DNA from: Pseudomonas schmalbachii
Lineage (GTDB): Bacteria > Pseudomonadota > Gammaproteobacteria > Pseudomonadales > Pseudomonadaceae
Assembly: GCF_017589465.1 (NCBI RefSeq)
Contig: NZ_JAELYA010000001.1
Coordinates: 806,001 to 870,000, forward strand
Reading direction: 5' to 3'
DNA: 64,000 nt
Shown here piece by piece: positions 24,596 through 33,836 of this stretch (positions within the stretch are counted from its first letter, which is position 1; the number at the start of each line of letters is the position of its first letter). The translations under genes and the position numbers were made by a program. The notes under the pieces were generated by a model that made no database searches, was not told the origin of the DNA, and saw only the letters and a program-made list of their open reading frames with translations.

Positions 24596-26059
24596 ATGAA
24601 AGCACCGCTCAAGATTCTATCGGCCGCGATCCTGTCGCTGACCATCTGCGTTCCGCTGAGCCATGCCGCTACGCAGGGCCAGCAGCCCGCGGCCCCCATC
24701 GTCATGCCGTCGCACGACGTGCTGATGCATCCGGCATACGTCGAGACCATCGCCCGCATGGCTTATGTATGGGGCTGGCCGATGGTGAACATGCTGAACC
24801 GCTACGAAACCATCACCAAGGCACCCCATCCGGGACTGCTTGGCGGCGTCCTGCCCGTCGCGCCGCGCGGCCAGCTCGGTATGCTGCACGACTACATCAC
24901 CCCGGACGAAACTTTCGTCACCTGCCCGAACCAGGACGTGGTCTATGGCCTGGGCTTCTTCTCGCTGGACGAGGAGCCGGTGATCGTCCAGGTGCCGGAC
25001 TTCGGCGACCGCTTCTGGGTATACGCCCTGTACGACCAGCGCACCGACCAGTTCGGCGAGCTGGGCAAGCCCTATGCCAGCAAACCCGGCTTCTACATGC
25101 TGGTGGGACCGAAGTGGAAGGGCGAGAAGCCTGAAGGCGTCGAAGCCATCATCCGCAGCCCCACCGCCCTGGCCAATGCCATCCCGCGGATATTCATGGA
25201 CGACACCGCCGCAGACCGCGCGGCGATCCAGGGCAAGATCAACCAGATCGCCGCCTACCCGCTGAAGGATTTCGACGGGAAGATGAAGACCATCGACTGG
25301 AAGAACACGCCGGACATCCCGAACCCGAATGCGGGCAAGGCCAGCGGCGGTGAAACCAAGTGGGTGGTTCCGGAGAAATTCTTCGACCAGTTCGCCAGGG
25401 TGCTGGAGATGGTTCCGCCGCAGCCGGGCGAGGAAGCGCTCTATGGCCAGTTCCGCCTGCTCATGGACGCCGCCGCCAAGGACCCGGCGATCAAGAAGCA
25501 ACTGATCGAAGTGGCGCAGAAGACCGAGAAGGAAGTGATCGCGCCGTTCTTCCAGTGGAAGCACAACGGCCGCCCCGCCGGCAACGGCTGGAACCGATCC
25601 ACCAACAATGCGGCGTTCGGCCTCGACTACTTCAACCGTGCCGGCACGGCCAAGTCGAACATGTTCGACAACCGGCCCAACGAAACCCAGTACTACTACA
25701 CCGACTTCGACGAGTCGGGCGCGCAGCTCAACGGCAGCCACAGCTACCAGGTCACCTTCGCCGCCGGGCAGGAGCCGCCGGTGCAGGGCTTCTGGTCGCT
25801 GACGCTGTACAACCAGCACCACCTGTTCAGCGCCAACGAGCTCAACCGCTATTCGCTGGGCACCAAGAACAAGGACCTGAAGCACAATGCCGATGGTTCG
25901 CTGACGCTGTATGTCGGCCCCACCTCGCCCGGCAAGGACAAGGAAGCCAACTGGCTGCCTTCGCCGAAGGAACCCATCTCGCTGTACCTGCGTGCGTACT
26001 GGGGCAAGGAAGGCGTCACCGGTGGCAGCTGGAAGCCGCCAGTGATCAAGAAGCTGTAA
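24596..26059 (+). CDS. Exported DUF1254/DUF1214 protein, copy 2
   Basis: A 487-residue protein with a signal peptide ([18 protein letters not shown]), a DUF1254 domain (about residues 60-190, [40 protein letters not shown]) and a DUF1214 domain (about 350-470, [32 protein letters not shown]). It has the same architecture as the preceding gene, so the pair probably arose by an old duplication. The Shine-Dalgarno is AGGAGGAACC. No shared-motif operator is seen in the 152-bp gap, so it may ride on the upstream transcript. A terminator hairpin follows. Confidence 0.88.
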   Translation: MKAPLKILSAAILSLTICVPLSHAATQGQQPAAPIVMPSHDVLMHPAYVETIARMAYVWGWPMVNMLNRYETITKAPHPGLLGGVLPVAPRGQLGMLHDYITPDETFVTCPNQDVVYGLGFFSLDEEPVIVQVPDFGDRFWVYALYDQRTDQFGELGKPYASKPGFYMLVGPKWKGEKPEGVEAIIRSPTALANAIPRIFMDDTAADRAAIQGKINQIAAYPLKDFDGKMKTIDWKNTPDIPNPNAGKASGGETKWVVPEKFFDQFARVLEMVPPQPGEEALYGQFRLLMDAAAKDPAIKKQLIEVAQKTEKEVIAPFFQWKHNGRPAGNGWNRSTNNAAFGLDYFNRAGTAKSNMFDNRPNETQYYYTDFDESGAQLNGSHSYQVTFAAGQEPPVQGFWSLTLYNQHHLFSANELNRYSLGTKNKDLKHNADGSLTLYVGPTSPGKDKEANWLPSPKEPISLYLRAYWGKEGVTGGSWKPPVIKKL

Positions 26060-26072
26060 GCGATCCGCAAAA

Positions 26073-26100
26073 GACAATGCCCTCCTTGGAGGGCATTGTC
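26073..26100. terminator. Hairpin between the DUF1254 gene and the convergent luxR gene
   Basis: A perfect 13-bp stem (GACAATGCCCTCC / GGAGGGCATTGTC) with a 2-nt loop, placed between convergent genes. T-rich sequence follows weakly on both sides, so it may serve as a bidirectional terminator. Confidence 0.65.
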
Positions 26101-26159
26101 GCTTTGAATGCCTGGGCGCTGCCCATATGCAGGGCAATCCCTCAAGAACGATCGGCCGC

Positions 26160-28673
26160 TCAGCTCACCAGCCCCAGTTCCTTGGCCCGCACGATCGCCT
26201 GGGTGCGCCGGGAAACGCCGAGCTTGTTGTTTATCCGCTGCGCATGACTCTTCACCGTATGCAGGGAGATGTGCAGGCGCTCGGCGATTTCCTGGTTCGC
26301 CAGCCCCTCGGCGATCATCTCCAGCACGGAGCGCTCGCGACGGCTCAACTGCCCGGGATCGGCCGCCGCGACCTCGTCGCTGTCGACTTCGTTTCTGACG
26401 ATCCATCTGCCAACTTCGGGCATGAGCGCCTGCCACTGGTACTCGAAGGCCGTTCCCCCCATTCGCCGCGCCTGTCCCAGTCCCTCCAGCAGTGCCGCCT
26501 GCGCCTTGCGCTGGCGACCACCGGCGAGATGCGCCTCGGACAGTGCGAACCACAATTCGCACGCCTGCCCCTGCAATCCCTCTTCCTGGATCTGCTCCAG
26601 CAAGCCCTCGATCACGCCCGTCACATCCTCGCCAGCGGCAATGCGAGTACGCGCATGCAGCAGCTCGAACTGGCGCCGGACATCCAGTCCCAGGTGGGCA
26701 AGCCGCCATCCCGGCCGCATCCGGCACCGTTCCAGGTAACGGGTCGCCAGGACCGCGCAGCGTTGGTGCTGCCCCTGCAGCAGCCACAGCTTGCCGCGCA
26801 GCAGATCGAGCTGCGGCTGGTACAGCGCTGCCGATACCCGACGCAGCTGCATGGCGCGCGTGGCTTCACCGAGCTGCTCGAAAGCATCATCCAGGCGGCC
26901 CAGCGACGCATCCACCTCCGCCAGGCCGATATAGGCCCATACGGCAGCGGGATCGCTACATTCCAGACCGATATCCAATGCCCGCGCATAGGACTCCCTG
27001 GCCGCCACTGCGTGACCCTGGCGCCAGAAAATCCGGCCCTGCTGGATCAATGCCCTGCCTCCCACCATACCGGTCAGCGAGCCCAGTTCGGCCACCACGC
27101 GGGCCAGCAGACGCTGCGCGCGCAACAGCTCTCCCCGCTGCTCCAGATGGCCTGCGTACTGCAGCATCAGCAGCCCCTCCAGCTGGAGGTTGCCGTTCGC
27201 CCGCACCTCCTGCGAAGTCGCGGTACTGAAGCGCTTCGCTTCGTCCAGCCTGCCCTCGGCGTAGGCGATGTCGATCAGCAGCAGATGCGCCATCGCACGT
27301 TGCGCCAATGCTTCCGGCGGCAGTTCCGGCAAGGCCGCGCGAATCAGCGACGACGCGATTTCGGCATGTCCACGCAGCAGCGCCAACTGGCCGGACAGCA
27401 GCCGCCACTGGGCCAGCAGTTCGCCGTGCTGCCTATCGTCGGGCCGCTCGAGGAAACCCTCCAGCTCGTCGATGCAACCCTGCGCCTCCTCCAGGCGCCC
27501 GGCCAGCAACAGTGCCCAGCCCAGCAATACCACCAGGCGCGGCGTGCTTCGCAGCAACTCGCCGGGCAGCTCGTCTCGCCATTGCAGCAGGCGGCTCATG
27601 CCATTGCCCTGCAGCAGGGCATCCACGGCGTAGCGTTCCAGCAGGCTGGCGGCCACGTCGGACTGCCCCGCCAGCAGCGCGAAGCGAATGGCGCCATCGA
27701 CTTTCCCCTGGGCGGAGAAGTATTGCGATGCCCGGCGGTAAAGCCCGGTTCGATGGCTCTCCGGCACGCTCACCGCCAGCAGCGGCGCGGCGACCGGATG
27801 CACGCGATAGCGTCCATCCGACGCTTGCAGCGGTTCGACGAATGCGCCCGAGTCGATGAGTTCGCTCAGCGGCCGATGCTCGTCGGGCGCTCGCAGGGTC
27901 CGGTACAGCTGTTCATCGAAACTGGGCAGGCAGGCCAGCAGGCACAGCGTTTCGCGGTGCTGCGTCGGCATCCGCGCGAGCAGCTCGCCGTCCAGATAGC
28001 TGTTCAGCAGATGCTCGGCGGAAAATGGCGAGTGCGCCAGCAGGTGCAACCTGACAGCAGCCCACCAGCCCTGCGTGCGCTGCATCAGCAGGTCGACATC
28101 GATCCAGCTGTCGTCTCCTTCGACCTTCTGCACCAGCTCGGCCAGCTCGCTGCAGGTCAGCGCCAACTGCCGTGCATCCACTTCGCAGAGATCGTTCGAC
28201 AACAGCAGGCGGGTAAGCTGCAAGGCTGGCCGGCGGCGGCTGGCTACCCACCAGCCGATCTGCGGCGAGGCGAGATGCATGAGATGCCTGAGCAGGGAGT
28301 CGAACGCCTCGCAGGATGTCTGCGGAAGGTTGTCGAGCATGATCCACAACGGCCGGGCGCAATTGGCCAGGAACGACGCGATCGCCTGGCTTTCGGAGGT
28401 CGGCAGGCCCAGCGCGGCGGCCAGACGCTGGTGGAACTCCGCAGTCCCGGTCGCGCTTCCATGCAGCTCCAGCCAGCAGATGGCGGTACCGGGCGGGCAG
28501 AATCCGGCGCACTCCCGCAGCAGCACGCTCTTTCCGCTGCCCGGCGGGCCGGACAGGAGGCGCAGGCGTGGAGCGCCGCGCAGGAGATGCTGGGTGAGAC
28601 GGGGGCGTGGCAGATGATCCGCTGGCAATGCGGGAAGCCTGCTCAGCTCGATTCCGGGCAGTTCCGGGTGCAT
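26160..28673 (-). CDS. MalT-type LuxR-family ATP-dependent regulator 1
   Basis: An 837-residue signal-transduction NTPase regulator: P-loop LLSGPPGSGKSVLL near residues 38-52, winged-helix linker, a long TPR-like helical sensor region (about 330-760) and a C-terminal LuxR HTH (LSRRERSVLEMIAEGLANQE ... SLHTVKSHAQRINNKLGVSR). These proteins bind an inducer and ATP and activate promoters. ATG 28673 is preferred over an in-frame GTG at 28715, because the GTG would lie upstream of the predicted -10 (28701-28706). A site-motif promoter in front suggests autoregulation. It sits convergent to the DUF1254 pair and is the prime candidate regulator of the module. Confidence 0.9.
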   Translation of the reverse strand: MHPELPGIELSRLPALPADHLPRPRLTQHLLRGAPRLRLLSGPPGSGKSVLLRECAGFCPPGTAICWLELHGSATGTAEFHQRLAAALGLPTSESQAIASFLANCARPLWIMLDNLPQTSCEAFDSLLRHLMHLASPQIGWWVASRRRPALQLTRLLLSNDLCEVDARQLALTCSELAELVQKVEGDDSWIDVDLLMQRTQGWWAAVRLHLLAHSPFSAEHLLNSYLDGELLARMPTQHRETLCLLACLPSFDEQLYRTLRAPDEHRPLSELIDSGAFVEPLQASDGRYRVHPVAAPLLAVSVPESHRTGLYRRASQYFSAQGKVDGAIRFALLAGQSDVAASLLERYAVDALLQGNGMSRLLQWRDELPGELLRSTPRLVVLLGWALLLAGRLEEAQGCIDELEGFLERPDDRQHGELLAQWRLLSGQLALLRGHAEIASSLIRAALPELPPEALAQRAMAHLLLIDIAYAEGRLDEAKRFSTATSQEVRANGNLQLEGLLMLQYAGHLEQRGELLRAQRLLARVVAELGSLTGMVGGRALIQQGRIFWRQGHAVAARESYARALDIGLECSDPAAVWAYIGLAEVDASLGRLDDAFEQLGEATRAMQLRRVSAALYQPQLDLLRGKLWLLQGQHQRCAVLATRYLERCRMRPGWRLAHLGLDVRRQFELLHARTRIAAGEDVTGVIEGLLEQIQEEGLQGQACELWFALSEAHLAGGRQRKAQAALLEGLGQARRMGGTAFEYQWQALMPEVGRWIVRNEVDSDEVAAADPGQLSRRERSVLEMIAEGLANQEIAERLHISLHTVKSHAQRINNKLGVSRRTQAIVRAKELGLVS

Positions 28674-28700
28674 GGGATTGGCCTTTGGCTTGAGTCCGCC

Positions 28701-28745
28701 GATCCTAGGAAGCACGCGCGGTATCGTTGATCCCCTGAATGGGGG
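28701..28745 (-). promoter_or_regulatory. Activator site and promoter for LuxR regulator 1 (regulon site 4)
   Basis: On the minus strand CCCCCATTCAGGGG (28745-28732) is followed after 24 nt by TAGGAT, the same geometry as the other sites. It predicts a leader of roughly 20 nt to ATG 28673 and implies autoregulation. One arm has four G instead of five. Confidence 0.55.
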
Positions 28746-28769
28746 AAAAAATGCGGCCCGAAGGCCGCA
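28745..28769 (-). terminator. Rho-independent terminator of the DUF1302 gene
   Basis: Read on the minus strand, the stem TGCGGCCTTCGGGCCGCA is followed by ATTTTTTCC, a good T tract. It ends the transcript of the DUF1302 gene, 86 bp past its stop. Confidence 0.85.
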
Positions 28770-28854
28770 AATCAGGAGTAGCTCTTACGAGCATCGGGGC
28801 TTCCCCCGACTCCACCGGGTGCCGCGCACCAGCCCGGCACCCTGCAGATCCGTT

Positions 28855-30747
28855 TTAGAAGTTCACCCCCAGGCTCAGCGCGATGAAGTCCCGATCGGTC
28901 GAGGTGTTGAAGTCGCCGCCGAAGAAGTCTGTATAGGAAAGGCTGGCCGTGTAGGTGTTGGCGTAATCCGCGTCCAGGCCCAGGCTGATAGCCTTGCTGC
29001 CTTCGTTGAACAGCCCGTTGGGGCCATAGCCGTTCACGTCGTGGGACCAGCTGATGTTCGGCTTGAGGTTCACCCCGGCGAACGCGTTGTTGTAATCCCA
29101 GATCGCGCGGGCGCGGTAACCCCAGGAGGTGCTGGTCACGTAACCGTCGTTCACGCAGTTGCTGGTCAGGTTGGTGAAGTCGTTGTTGCCCACGGCGCCG
29201 GAAATGGTCGTCTGGTTCAGCGCGCGGCAGGTATCCACCCCGCCGGTGGCGGGCAGCGGCCCCGGACCGAAGACTGGATCGCGGCCGAAACGCGCTTCGC
29301 TGGTGGACTCCAGCCCGCCGGCATGCACTACGCCGAGTTCGCCGATCAGCGTCAGGCGCTCTGCACCCATTACCTGGTCGAAGAAATGCGCCAGGGTGGT
29401 CTGGAACTGGGTGATTTCCTTGCGACGGTAACCGTGCAGGTCGGCACCGGGGGTGGCATCGAGGACCGAGGCATTGCCGAAGGCGGCGAACGCCGGGTTG
29501 AGCGCCGCCAGCGGGCCGACGTTGGCGAACAGGATGTCGGTGGTGTTCAGTTGCACCGGAGCGTTCGGCCGATAGCTCAGCTCGCCGCTCCAGGCGGTGC
29601 CGGTCGGCAGCGTGGTGGCGAAGCTCAGGCCGTAGAGATGGATGTCCTCGGGGTACTCGATGAAGTAACTGGTGTTGCCGGCGACCACCAGCGGCGCAGC
29701 GGCACCCGTACGCGCGCCAGTGTTGTAGACGACCTGCCCCGGTGCCGACGTGCTGAGGAACGGTGTGCGGCTGTGGTAGTTCATGTAATAGGCGCCGAAC
29801 TCGGTGTCCAGCGGTTCGAAGGTGTAGCGCAGCGTCATGCCCCACTGCCCGCTGTCGCGCGCATCGCGGTCGCCCGCGCGGCGTACCAGCGTGCCTTCGC
29901 TGTTCTGGTCGATGTCGAGCGCAGTCCCGGGCAGTGCGGCATTGACCGCCTGTCCCGCCGCCAGGTTGTTGGTCAGCACGCGGAGGTTGTCATTGCAGCC
30001 GTCGGCAGCCACGTCCGCCTGGGAGAAGAAGGTGCCGCAGTTGTCGATGACGGTCTGGTCCCATTCGATCTGGTAGAAGCCTTCGACGGCCAGGTTGTCG
30101 GTCAGGCTCTGCGACAGATAGAACATGTTCACCGGGATCAGGCCTTCCTTGATCTCGGCGCCGGGACGGCGGAACGCGGAAACGTCGATCGGGTTGATCG
30201 AGTTGATGCTGTTCAGGATGAAGGTACTTTCACCCCAGCTCACCACCTGCTTGCCCAGGCGCACCGAGCCCGGTTTATCGGCGATGTTGTAGTTGTGGTA
30301 GATGAACGCGTCTAGCAGCTGCGCGCCGGAGGATTTGGCGCCTTCCTTGCGACCGCTGTCGTCGATGTCCTTGAACAGGCGGCTCTCGTCCTTCAGCTCG
30401 AAGTCGTACCAGTACTTGCCGCGCAGGAAGATGCCGGTGTCCTGGTATTTCAGTTCGAGGTCGTGGATGCCCTTGAAGATCTTCGAGAAGGTCTCGCCCT
30501 GCTTGAAGTTCAGGTGCCCATCGTCGGAGGTCTGCGACAGCCCCCTGCCGCCGTTGTTGACGCCGATCAGGTCGCGGTCGGGATTGGCTGTCGCCCAGCT
30601 GGCACCGATGGAAAGGCTGGAGTCGAACTGCCCTTCGATTTCACCGATGTTGAAGGTGGCGGCCTCGCTGTGACCCGCCAGACCGGCGGCGATCGCCACG
30701 GCCAGTGCCTGGAACTTGAATCCGGCGCGCTTTTTTATTTTGCTCAT
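28855..30747 (-). CDS. DUF1302 outer-membrane protein
   Basis: A 630-residue protein with a signal peptide (FQALAVAIAAGLAGHSEA) and a predicted beta-barrel rich in alternating patterns, ending FIALSLGVNF with the C-terminal Phe expected of outer-membrane proteins. DUF1302 proteins accompany DUF1329 proteins and are known from Pseudomonas and oil- or steroid-degrading bacteria; they may help take up hydrophobic substrates. Function is not proven. The gene is divergent from the DUF1329 gene; AGGGAAGAG precedes ATG 30747. No shared-motif promoter faces this gene, so its own promoter is not identified. Confidence 0.88.
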   Translation of the reverse strand: MSKIKKRAGFKFQALAVAIAAGLAGHSEAATFNIGEIEGQFDSSLSIGASWATANPDRDLIGVNNGGRGLSQTSDDGHLNFKQGETFSKIFKGIHDLELKYQDTGIFLRGKYWYDFELKDESRLFKDIDDSGRKEGAKSSGAQLLDAFIYHNYNIADKPGSVRLGKQVVSWGESTFILNSINSINPIDVSAFRRPGAEIKEGLIPVNMFYLSQSLTDNLAVEGFYQIEWDQTVIDNCGTFFSQADVAADGCNDNLRVLTNNLAAGQAVNAALPGTALDIDQNSEGTLVRRAGDRDARDSGQWGMTLRYTFEPLDTEFGAYYMNYHSRTPFLSTSAPGQVVYNTGARTGAAAPLVVAGNTSYFIEYPEDIHLYGLSFATTLPTGTAWSGELSYRPNAPVQLNTTDILFANVGPLAALNPAFAAFGNASVLDATPGADLHGYRRKEITQFQTTLAHFFDQVMGAERLTLIGELGVVHAGGLESTSEARFGRDPVFGPGPLPATGGVDTCRALNQTTISGAVGNNDFTNLTSNCVNDGYVTSTSWGYRARAIWDYNNAFAGVNLKPNISWSHDVNGYGPNGLFNEGSKAISLGLDADYANTYTASLSYTDFFGGDFNTSTDRDFIALSLGVNF

Positions 30748-30884
30748 GCGGCTCTTCCCTATTGGGTGTTTGTTGGCCGCGAAAGCTAATCAAGCACCAC
30801 CGGCGCACGTAAGCGACAAAGTAGTGATTCGAAATTCATACCTCCGTGCGCACCGCGGCGCGACTGGAGTCCTGTTTGCCGTGC

Positions 30885-30927
30885 CCCCCATTCGGGGGAC
30901 ATTTTCCCCCGTGGCGGATTGATAGCG
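30885..30927 (+). promoter_or_regulatory. Activator site and promoter for the DUF1329 gene (regulon site 2)
   Basis: CCCCCATTCGGGGG (30885-30898) is followed after 24 nt by TAGCGT (30923-30928). The geometry equals site 1. It predicts a leader of about 75 nt. It lies in the divergent gap but faces DUF1329; no TAG element occurs at that spacing on the DUF1302 side. Confidence 0.65.
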
Positions 30928-31009
30928 TGGATACCGGGTAGCACGTCCTGCCCGCGCCGGGTCGAACCCGGCACACCTGCGCCCCATCAAGTACATCGAG
31001 GAAAGTGAC

Positions 31010-32377
31010 ATGTCCCCAATAAGATCCTGGCTGCGAGCCGGGGCTTTCTCTCTTACCGCCCTGTCCGCCGCCACGCTGGCCGCCGTGCCCGCTGACGAAG
31101 CCGCACAACTCGGCAAGAACCTCACGCCCATGGGTGCGGAAATGGCCGGCAATGCCGACGGCAGCATCCCCGCCTGGACCGGCGGCCTGCCGAAGAACGC
31201 CGCGCCGGTGGATGCCAAGGGCTTCCTCAGCGATCCCTTCCCCAACGACAAGCCGCTGTTCACCATCACCAAGGACAACTACGCTAAGTACCAGGACAAG
31301 CTGACGCCCGGCCAGGTCGAGATGTTCAAGCGCTATGGCGACAGCTATGTCATGCCGGTCTTCCAGACCCGCCGCACTGCCACCGTGCCCGATGCGGTAT
31401 TCGCCGCTGCGAAGAAGAACGCCACCACGACCACCATGGTCACCGGCGGCAACGGCCTGACCAACTTCGATACGGCCGTCCCCTTCCCCATTCCCAGGAA
31501 CGGGCTGGAAGTCATCTGGAACCACATCACCCGCTATCGTGGCGGCAGCTTCAGCCGGCAGATCGTCCAGGCCACCCCGCAGGCCGACGGCACGCCGAGC
31601 CTGGTGACCTTCGAGGATCACTTCACCTTCCGCACCAACCTGAAGGACTACAAGCCCGACGAGAACACCAACCTGCTGTTCTGCTTCACCCAGCAGGTGG
31701 TACAGCCGGCGCGTCTGGCCGGTAGCGTGCTGCTGGTCCGCGAGCCCATCGACCAGGTCGAGGAACCGCGCCAGGCGTGGATGTACAACGCCGGCCAGCG
31801 CCGCGTACGCCGCGCCCCGCAGGTCGCCTACGATGGTCCGGGCGTCGCCACCGACGGCCTGCGCACCTCCGACAACTACGACATGTACAACGGCTCGCCC
31901 GACCGCTACGACTGGAAGCTGATCGGCAAGAAGGAGATCTACATTCCCTACAACAGCTATCGCCTGACCTCCACCAAGCTGAAGTACTCCGACATCCTCA
32001 AGGCCGGCCATATCAACCAGAACCTCGCCCGCTACGAGCTGCACCGGGTCTGGGAAGTCGAGGCGACCCTCAAGACCGGCCAGCGCCATATCTATGCCAA
32101 GCGCCACTTCTTCATCGACGAGGACACCTGGCAAGCCGCCGAGATCGACCACTACGACGGCCGCGGCCTGCTCTGGCGCGTAGCCGAAGCCCATGCCATG
32201 CAGATGTATGACTACCAGGTGCCGTACTACGCCCTGGAAACCCTCTACGACCTGCAATCCGGCCGCTACCTGGCGCTGGGCCTGACCAACCAGGAGAAGC
32301 ATTTCTACAATTTCAACTTCCAGGCTTCCAACGCCGACTACAGCCCTGCGGCGCTGCGCAACATGGGCGTTCGCTGA
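31010..32377 (+). CDS. DUF1329 exported protein
   Basis: A 455-residue protein with a signal peptide (AGAFSLTALSAATLAAVPA) and a DUF1329 domain covering most of the rest (LGKNLTPMGAEMAGNADGSI near the N-terminus; RAPQVAYDGPGVATDGLRTS and HRVWEVEATLKTGQRHIYAK later). The fold resembles the outer-membrane-lipoprotein sorting type and may carry hydrophobic material in the periplasm; this is inference. GAGGAAAG precedes ATG 31010. It pairs with the divergent DUF1302 gene and has a shared-motif promoter, and a terminator follows. Confidence 0.88.
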   Translation: MSPIRSWLRAGAFSLTALSAATLAAVPADEAAQLGKNLTPMGAEMAGNADGSIPAWTGGLPKNAAPVDAKGFLSDPFPNDKPLFTITKDNYAKYQDKLTPGQVEMFKRYGDSYVMPVFQTRRTATVPDAVFAAAKKNATTTTMVTGGNGLTNFDTAVPFPIPRNGLEVIWNHITRYRGGSFSRQIVQATPQADGTPSLVTFEDHFTFRTNLKDYKPDENTNLLFCFTQQVVQPARLAGSVLLVREPIDQVEEPRQAWMYNAGQRRVRRAPQVAYDGPGVATDGLRTSDNYDMYNGSPDRYDWKLIGKKEIYIPYNSYRLTSTKLKYSDILKAGHINQNLARYELHRVWEVEATLKTGQRHIYAKRHFFIDEDTWQAAEIDHYDGRGLLWRVAEAHAMQMYDYQVPYYALETLYDLQSGRYLALGLTNQEKHFYNFNFQASNADYSPAALRNMGVR

Positions 32378-32402
32378 TCGCGGATTCCGTTGCGGTAATA
32401 CG

Positions 32403-32430
32403 AAAGGCCACCTTCGGGTGGCCTTTTTCA
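32403..32430 (+). terminator. Rho-independent terminator of the DUF1329 gene
   Basis: The stem AAAGGCCACC / GGTGGCCTTT with a TTCG tetraloop is followed by TTCATTT. The TTCG loop and the 10-bp stem are typical. Confidence 0.88.
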
Positions 32431-32457
32431 TTTATGTACGGCGAGGCGACAGGTGTC

Positions 32458-32490
32458 CGTAGGTTGGCGTTGAGCGAAGCGATACCCAAC
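32458..32490 (+). repeat. REP-type hairpin, outer left copy
   Basis: The sequence CGTAGGTTGGCGTTGAGCGA, continuing AGCGATACCCAAC, forms an imperfect palindrome. Its reverse complement recurs at 32914-32942, so the pair brackets this repeat-rich gap. Confidence 0.7.
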
Positions 32491-32518
32491 AGGACGATTG
32501 GTGCGACGCGGTTTCACT

Positions 32519-32584
32519 GTAGGAGCGGGCCATGCCCGCGAAAAATCGCCATGCAAGAGCTTCGCGGGCATGGCCCGCTCCTAC
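32519..32584. repeat. REP pair (BIME) of the GTAGGAGCGGGC type
   Basis: Arms 32519-32540 (GTAGGAGCGGGCCATGCCCG, CG) and 32563-32584 are perfect reverse complements separated by 22 nt. Each arm folds on its own as well. The type is the common Pseudomonas REP ending in CTAC/GTAG. Confidence 0.85.
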
Positions 32585-32607
32585 GATCATCCGCGGGGCG
32601 AACTCCT

Positions 32608-32673
32608 GTAGGAGCGAGCTCTGCTCGCGAAGCTTTTGCGGGGCTGAGGTTCGCGAGCAGAGCTCGCTCCTAC
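32608..32673. repeat. REP pair (BIME) of the GTAGGAGCGAGC type
   Basis: Arms 32608-32630 (GTAGGAGCGAGCTCTGCTCG, CGA) and 32651-32673 are perfect reverse complements of 23 nt, 20 nt apart. It is a sequence variant of the pair just upstream. Two further half-copies ending GGCTCCTAC-like occur at about 32700-32712 and 32745-32763. Confidence 0.85.
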
Positions 32674-32800
32674 AAAAAAGCACCCTCGGTCGCAAGACAG
32701 TTGCTCCTACACGGGCGTAGCAGCCAGCTGGCTCGGATGATCGCCAGCAAGCTGGCTCCTACAGGTCAGGGAGGGGCTGGGCGCTTACCCAACGATTCAT

Positions 32801-32865
32801 GGTTCCCACGCTCCCGCGTGGGAACCCATCCCGGGACGCTCCGCGTCCCATCGACGCGGGAGCGT
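32801..32865. repeat. Hairpin cluster, GGTTCCCACGCTCCCGCGTG type
   Basis: Three adjacent elements: a hairpin at 32801-32826, GGGACGCTCCGCGTCCC at 32833-32849, and GACGCGGGAGCGTC at 32852-32865. They belong to another class of Pseudomonas intergenic repeat and lie in the same gap as the REP pairs. Confidence 0.75.
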
Positions 32866-32913
32866 CGAAAGCTGCATTCCCACGCAGGAGCGTATGACCG
32901 GCATACGCATCAT

Positions 32914-32942
32914 GGGTATCGCTTCGCTCAACCCATCCTACG
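32914..32942 (-). repeat. REP-type hairpin, outer right copy
   Basis: GGGTATCGCTTCGCTCAACC followed by CATCCTACG is the inverted partner of 32458-32490. Confidence 0.7.
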
Positions 32943-32965
32943 AAGGCCATGCGTAGCCCGGAAAG

Positions 32966-32995
32966 CACGAAGCCCGGCGATTGCCGGGCTTCGTG
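32966..32995 (-). terminator. Hairpin downstream of the catabolic operon
   Basis: A perfect 13-bp stem (CACGAAGCCCGGC / GCCGGGCTTCGTG) with a 4-nt loop lies 23 bp past the stop of the last SDR gene. On the minus strand CTTTCC follows, so it probably ends the acyl-CoA operon. Confidence 0.65.
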
Positions 32996-33018
32996 AGCAC
33001 ACCGAATGACGCCGGAGA

Positions 33019-33792
33019 TTACTGCGCCAGATACCCCCCATCGATCACCAGGTCGGCCCCGGTCATGTAGCTGGAGTCATCACTGGCGAGGAACAGCGCG
33101 CCCCTGGCGATCTCCTCGGTGCCGCCGAGGCGCCCCATGGGAATGCGCTGCTCCAGATAGTTCTGAAACTGCTGCGCCAGCTCATTGCCCATCTCCGCCA
33201 TGCCGCCGGTGATCATGGCCGTCGCCGCGTATCCCGGGCACAGGTTGTTGATGCGGATCGCATAGCCGCGCCGCGCGCAGTGCGCTGCCGCAGCACGGCT
33301 GAAGATGCGCACCCCGCCCTTGCTGGCGTTGTACGACGGCACCATCGGTTCGCCGATGATGCCCTCGATGGAGGCGACGTTGATGATGGAGCCGCCCTGC
33401 TCCTTCATCGCTGCGATGGCCTGCTGGGTGCCGATGAATACGGCATCCAGGTTCACCGCATTGACCTTGCGCCATTGCGCCAGGCTGAGGGTTTCCACAT
33501 CGGCAAGAATGGCGATGCCGGCGTTGTTGACCAGCACGTCGAGCCTGCCCCAGCGCTCCTGCAGTCCCTGCAGGACCTGCTTCCAGGCCGCCTCGTCGGT
33601 GACGTCGTGACAGGCGAACCAGGCATCCAGCCCTTCGTCACGCAGGCGCTGGGCTTCACTCTCGCCGCGAGCCGAATCGATATCGGTCAGCAGCACCTTC
33701 GCGCCCTCGCGCAGGAAGGTTTCGGCGATGGCCAGGCCGATGCCGCTGGCGGCGCCGGTGACCAGGCAGGTCTTGTCGTTCAGGCGTTTCAT
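33019..33792 (-). CDS. Short-chain dehydrogenase/reductase 1
   Basis: A 257-residue classical SDR: cofactor motif TGAASGIG, NNAGIAI, catalytic Ser in NVASIEG and YNASK. An Asp after beta2 (LLTDID) favours NAD(H). It is the last gene of the operon that starts with the acyl-CoA dehydrogenase. It likely oxidises a hydroxyl of the unknown substrate or a beta-hydroxyacyl intermediate. A 44-bp gap separates it from SDR 2 upstream. Confidence 0.88.
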   Translation of the reverse strand: MKRLNDKTCLVTGAASGIGLAIAETFLREGAKVLLTDIDSARGESEAQRLRDEGLDAWFACHDVTDEAAWKQVLQGLQERWGRLDVLVNNAGIAILADVETLSLAQWRKVNAVNLDAVFIGTQQAIAAMKEQGGSIINVASIEGIIGEPMVPSYNASKGGVRIFSRAAAAHCARRGYAIRINNLCPGYAATAMITGGMAEMGNELAQQFQNYLEQRIPMGRLGGTEEIARGALFLASDDSSYMTGADLVIDGGYLAQ

Positions 33793-33836
33793 CTACTTAC
33801 TCCGTATCAGGTTCATGGCCAGATAGCGCGCTCCCC

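Noticed and set aside
28674..28715. GTG at 28715 as the start of LuxR regulator 1.
   Set aside because: It would lie upstream of the predicted -10 of its own promoter, and ATG 28673 begins the conserved part.
32458..32942. CRISPR array in the repeat-rich gap.
   Set aside because: Repeats are inverted REP pairs of several classes, without evenly spaced direct repeats or spacers.
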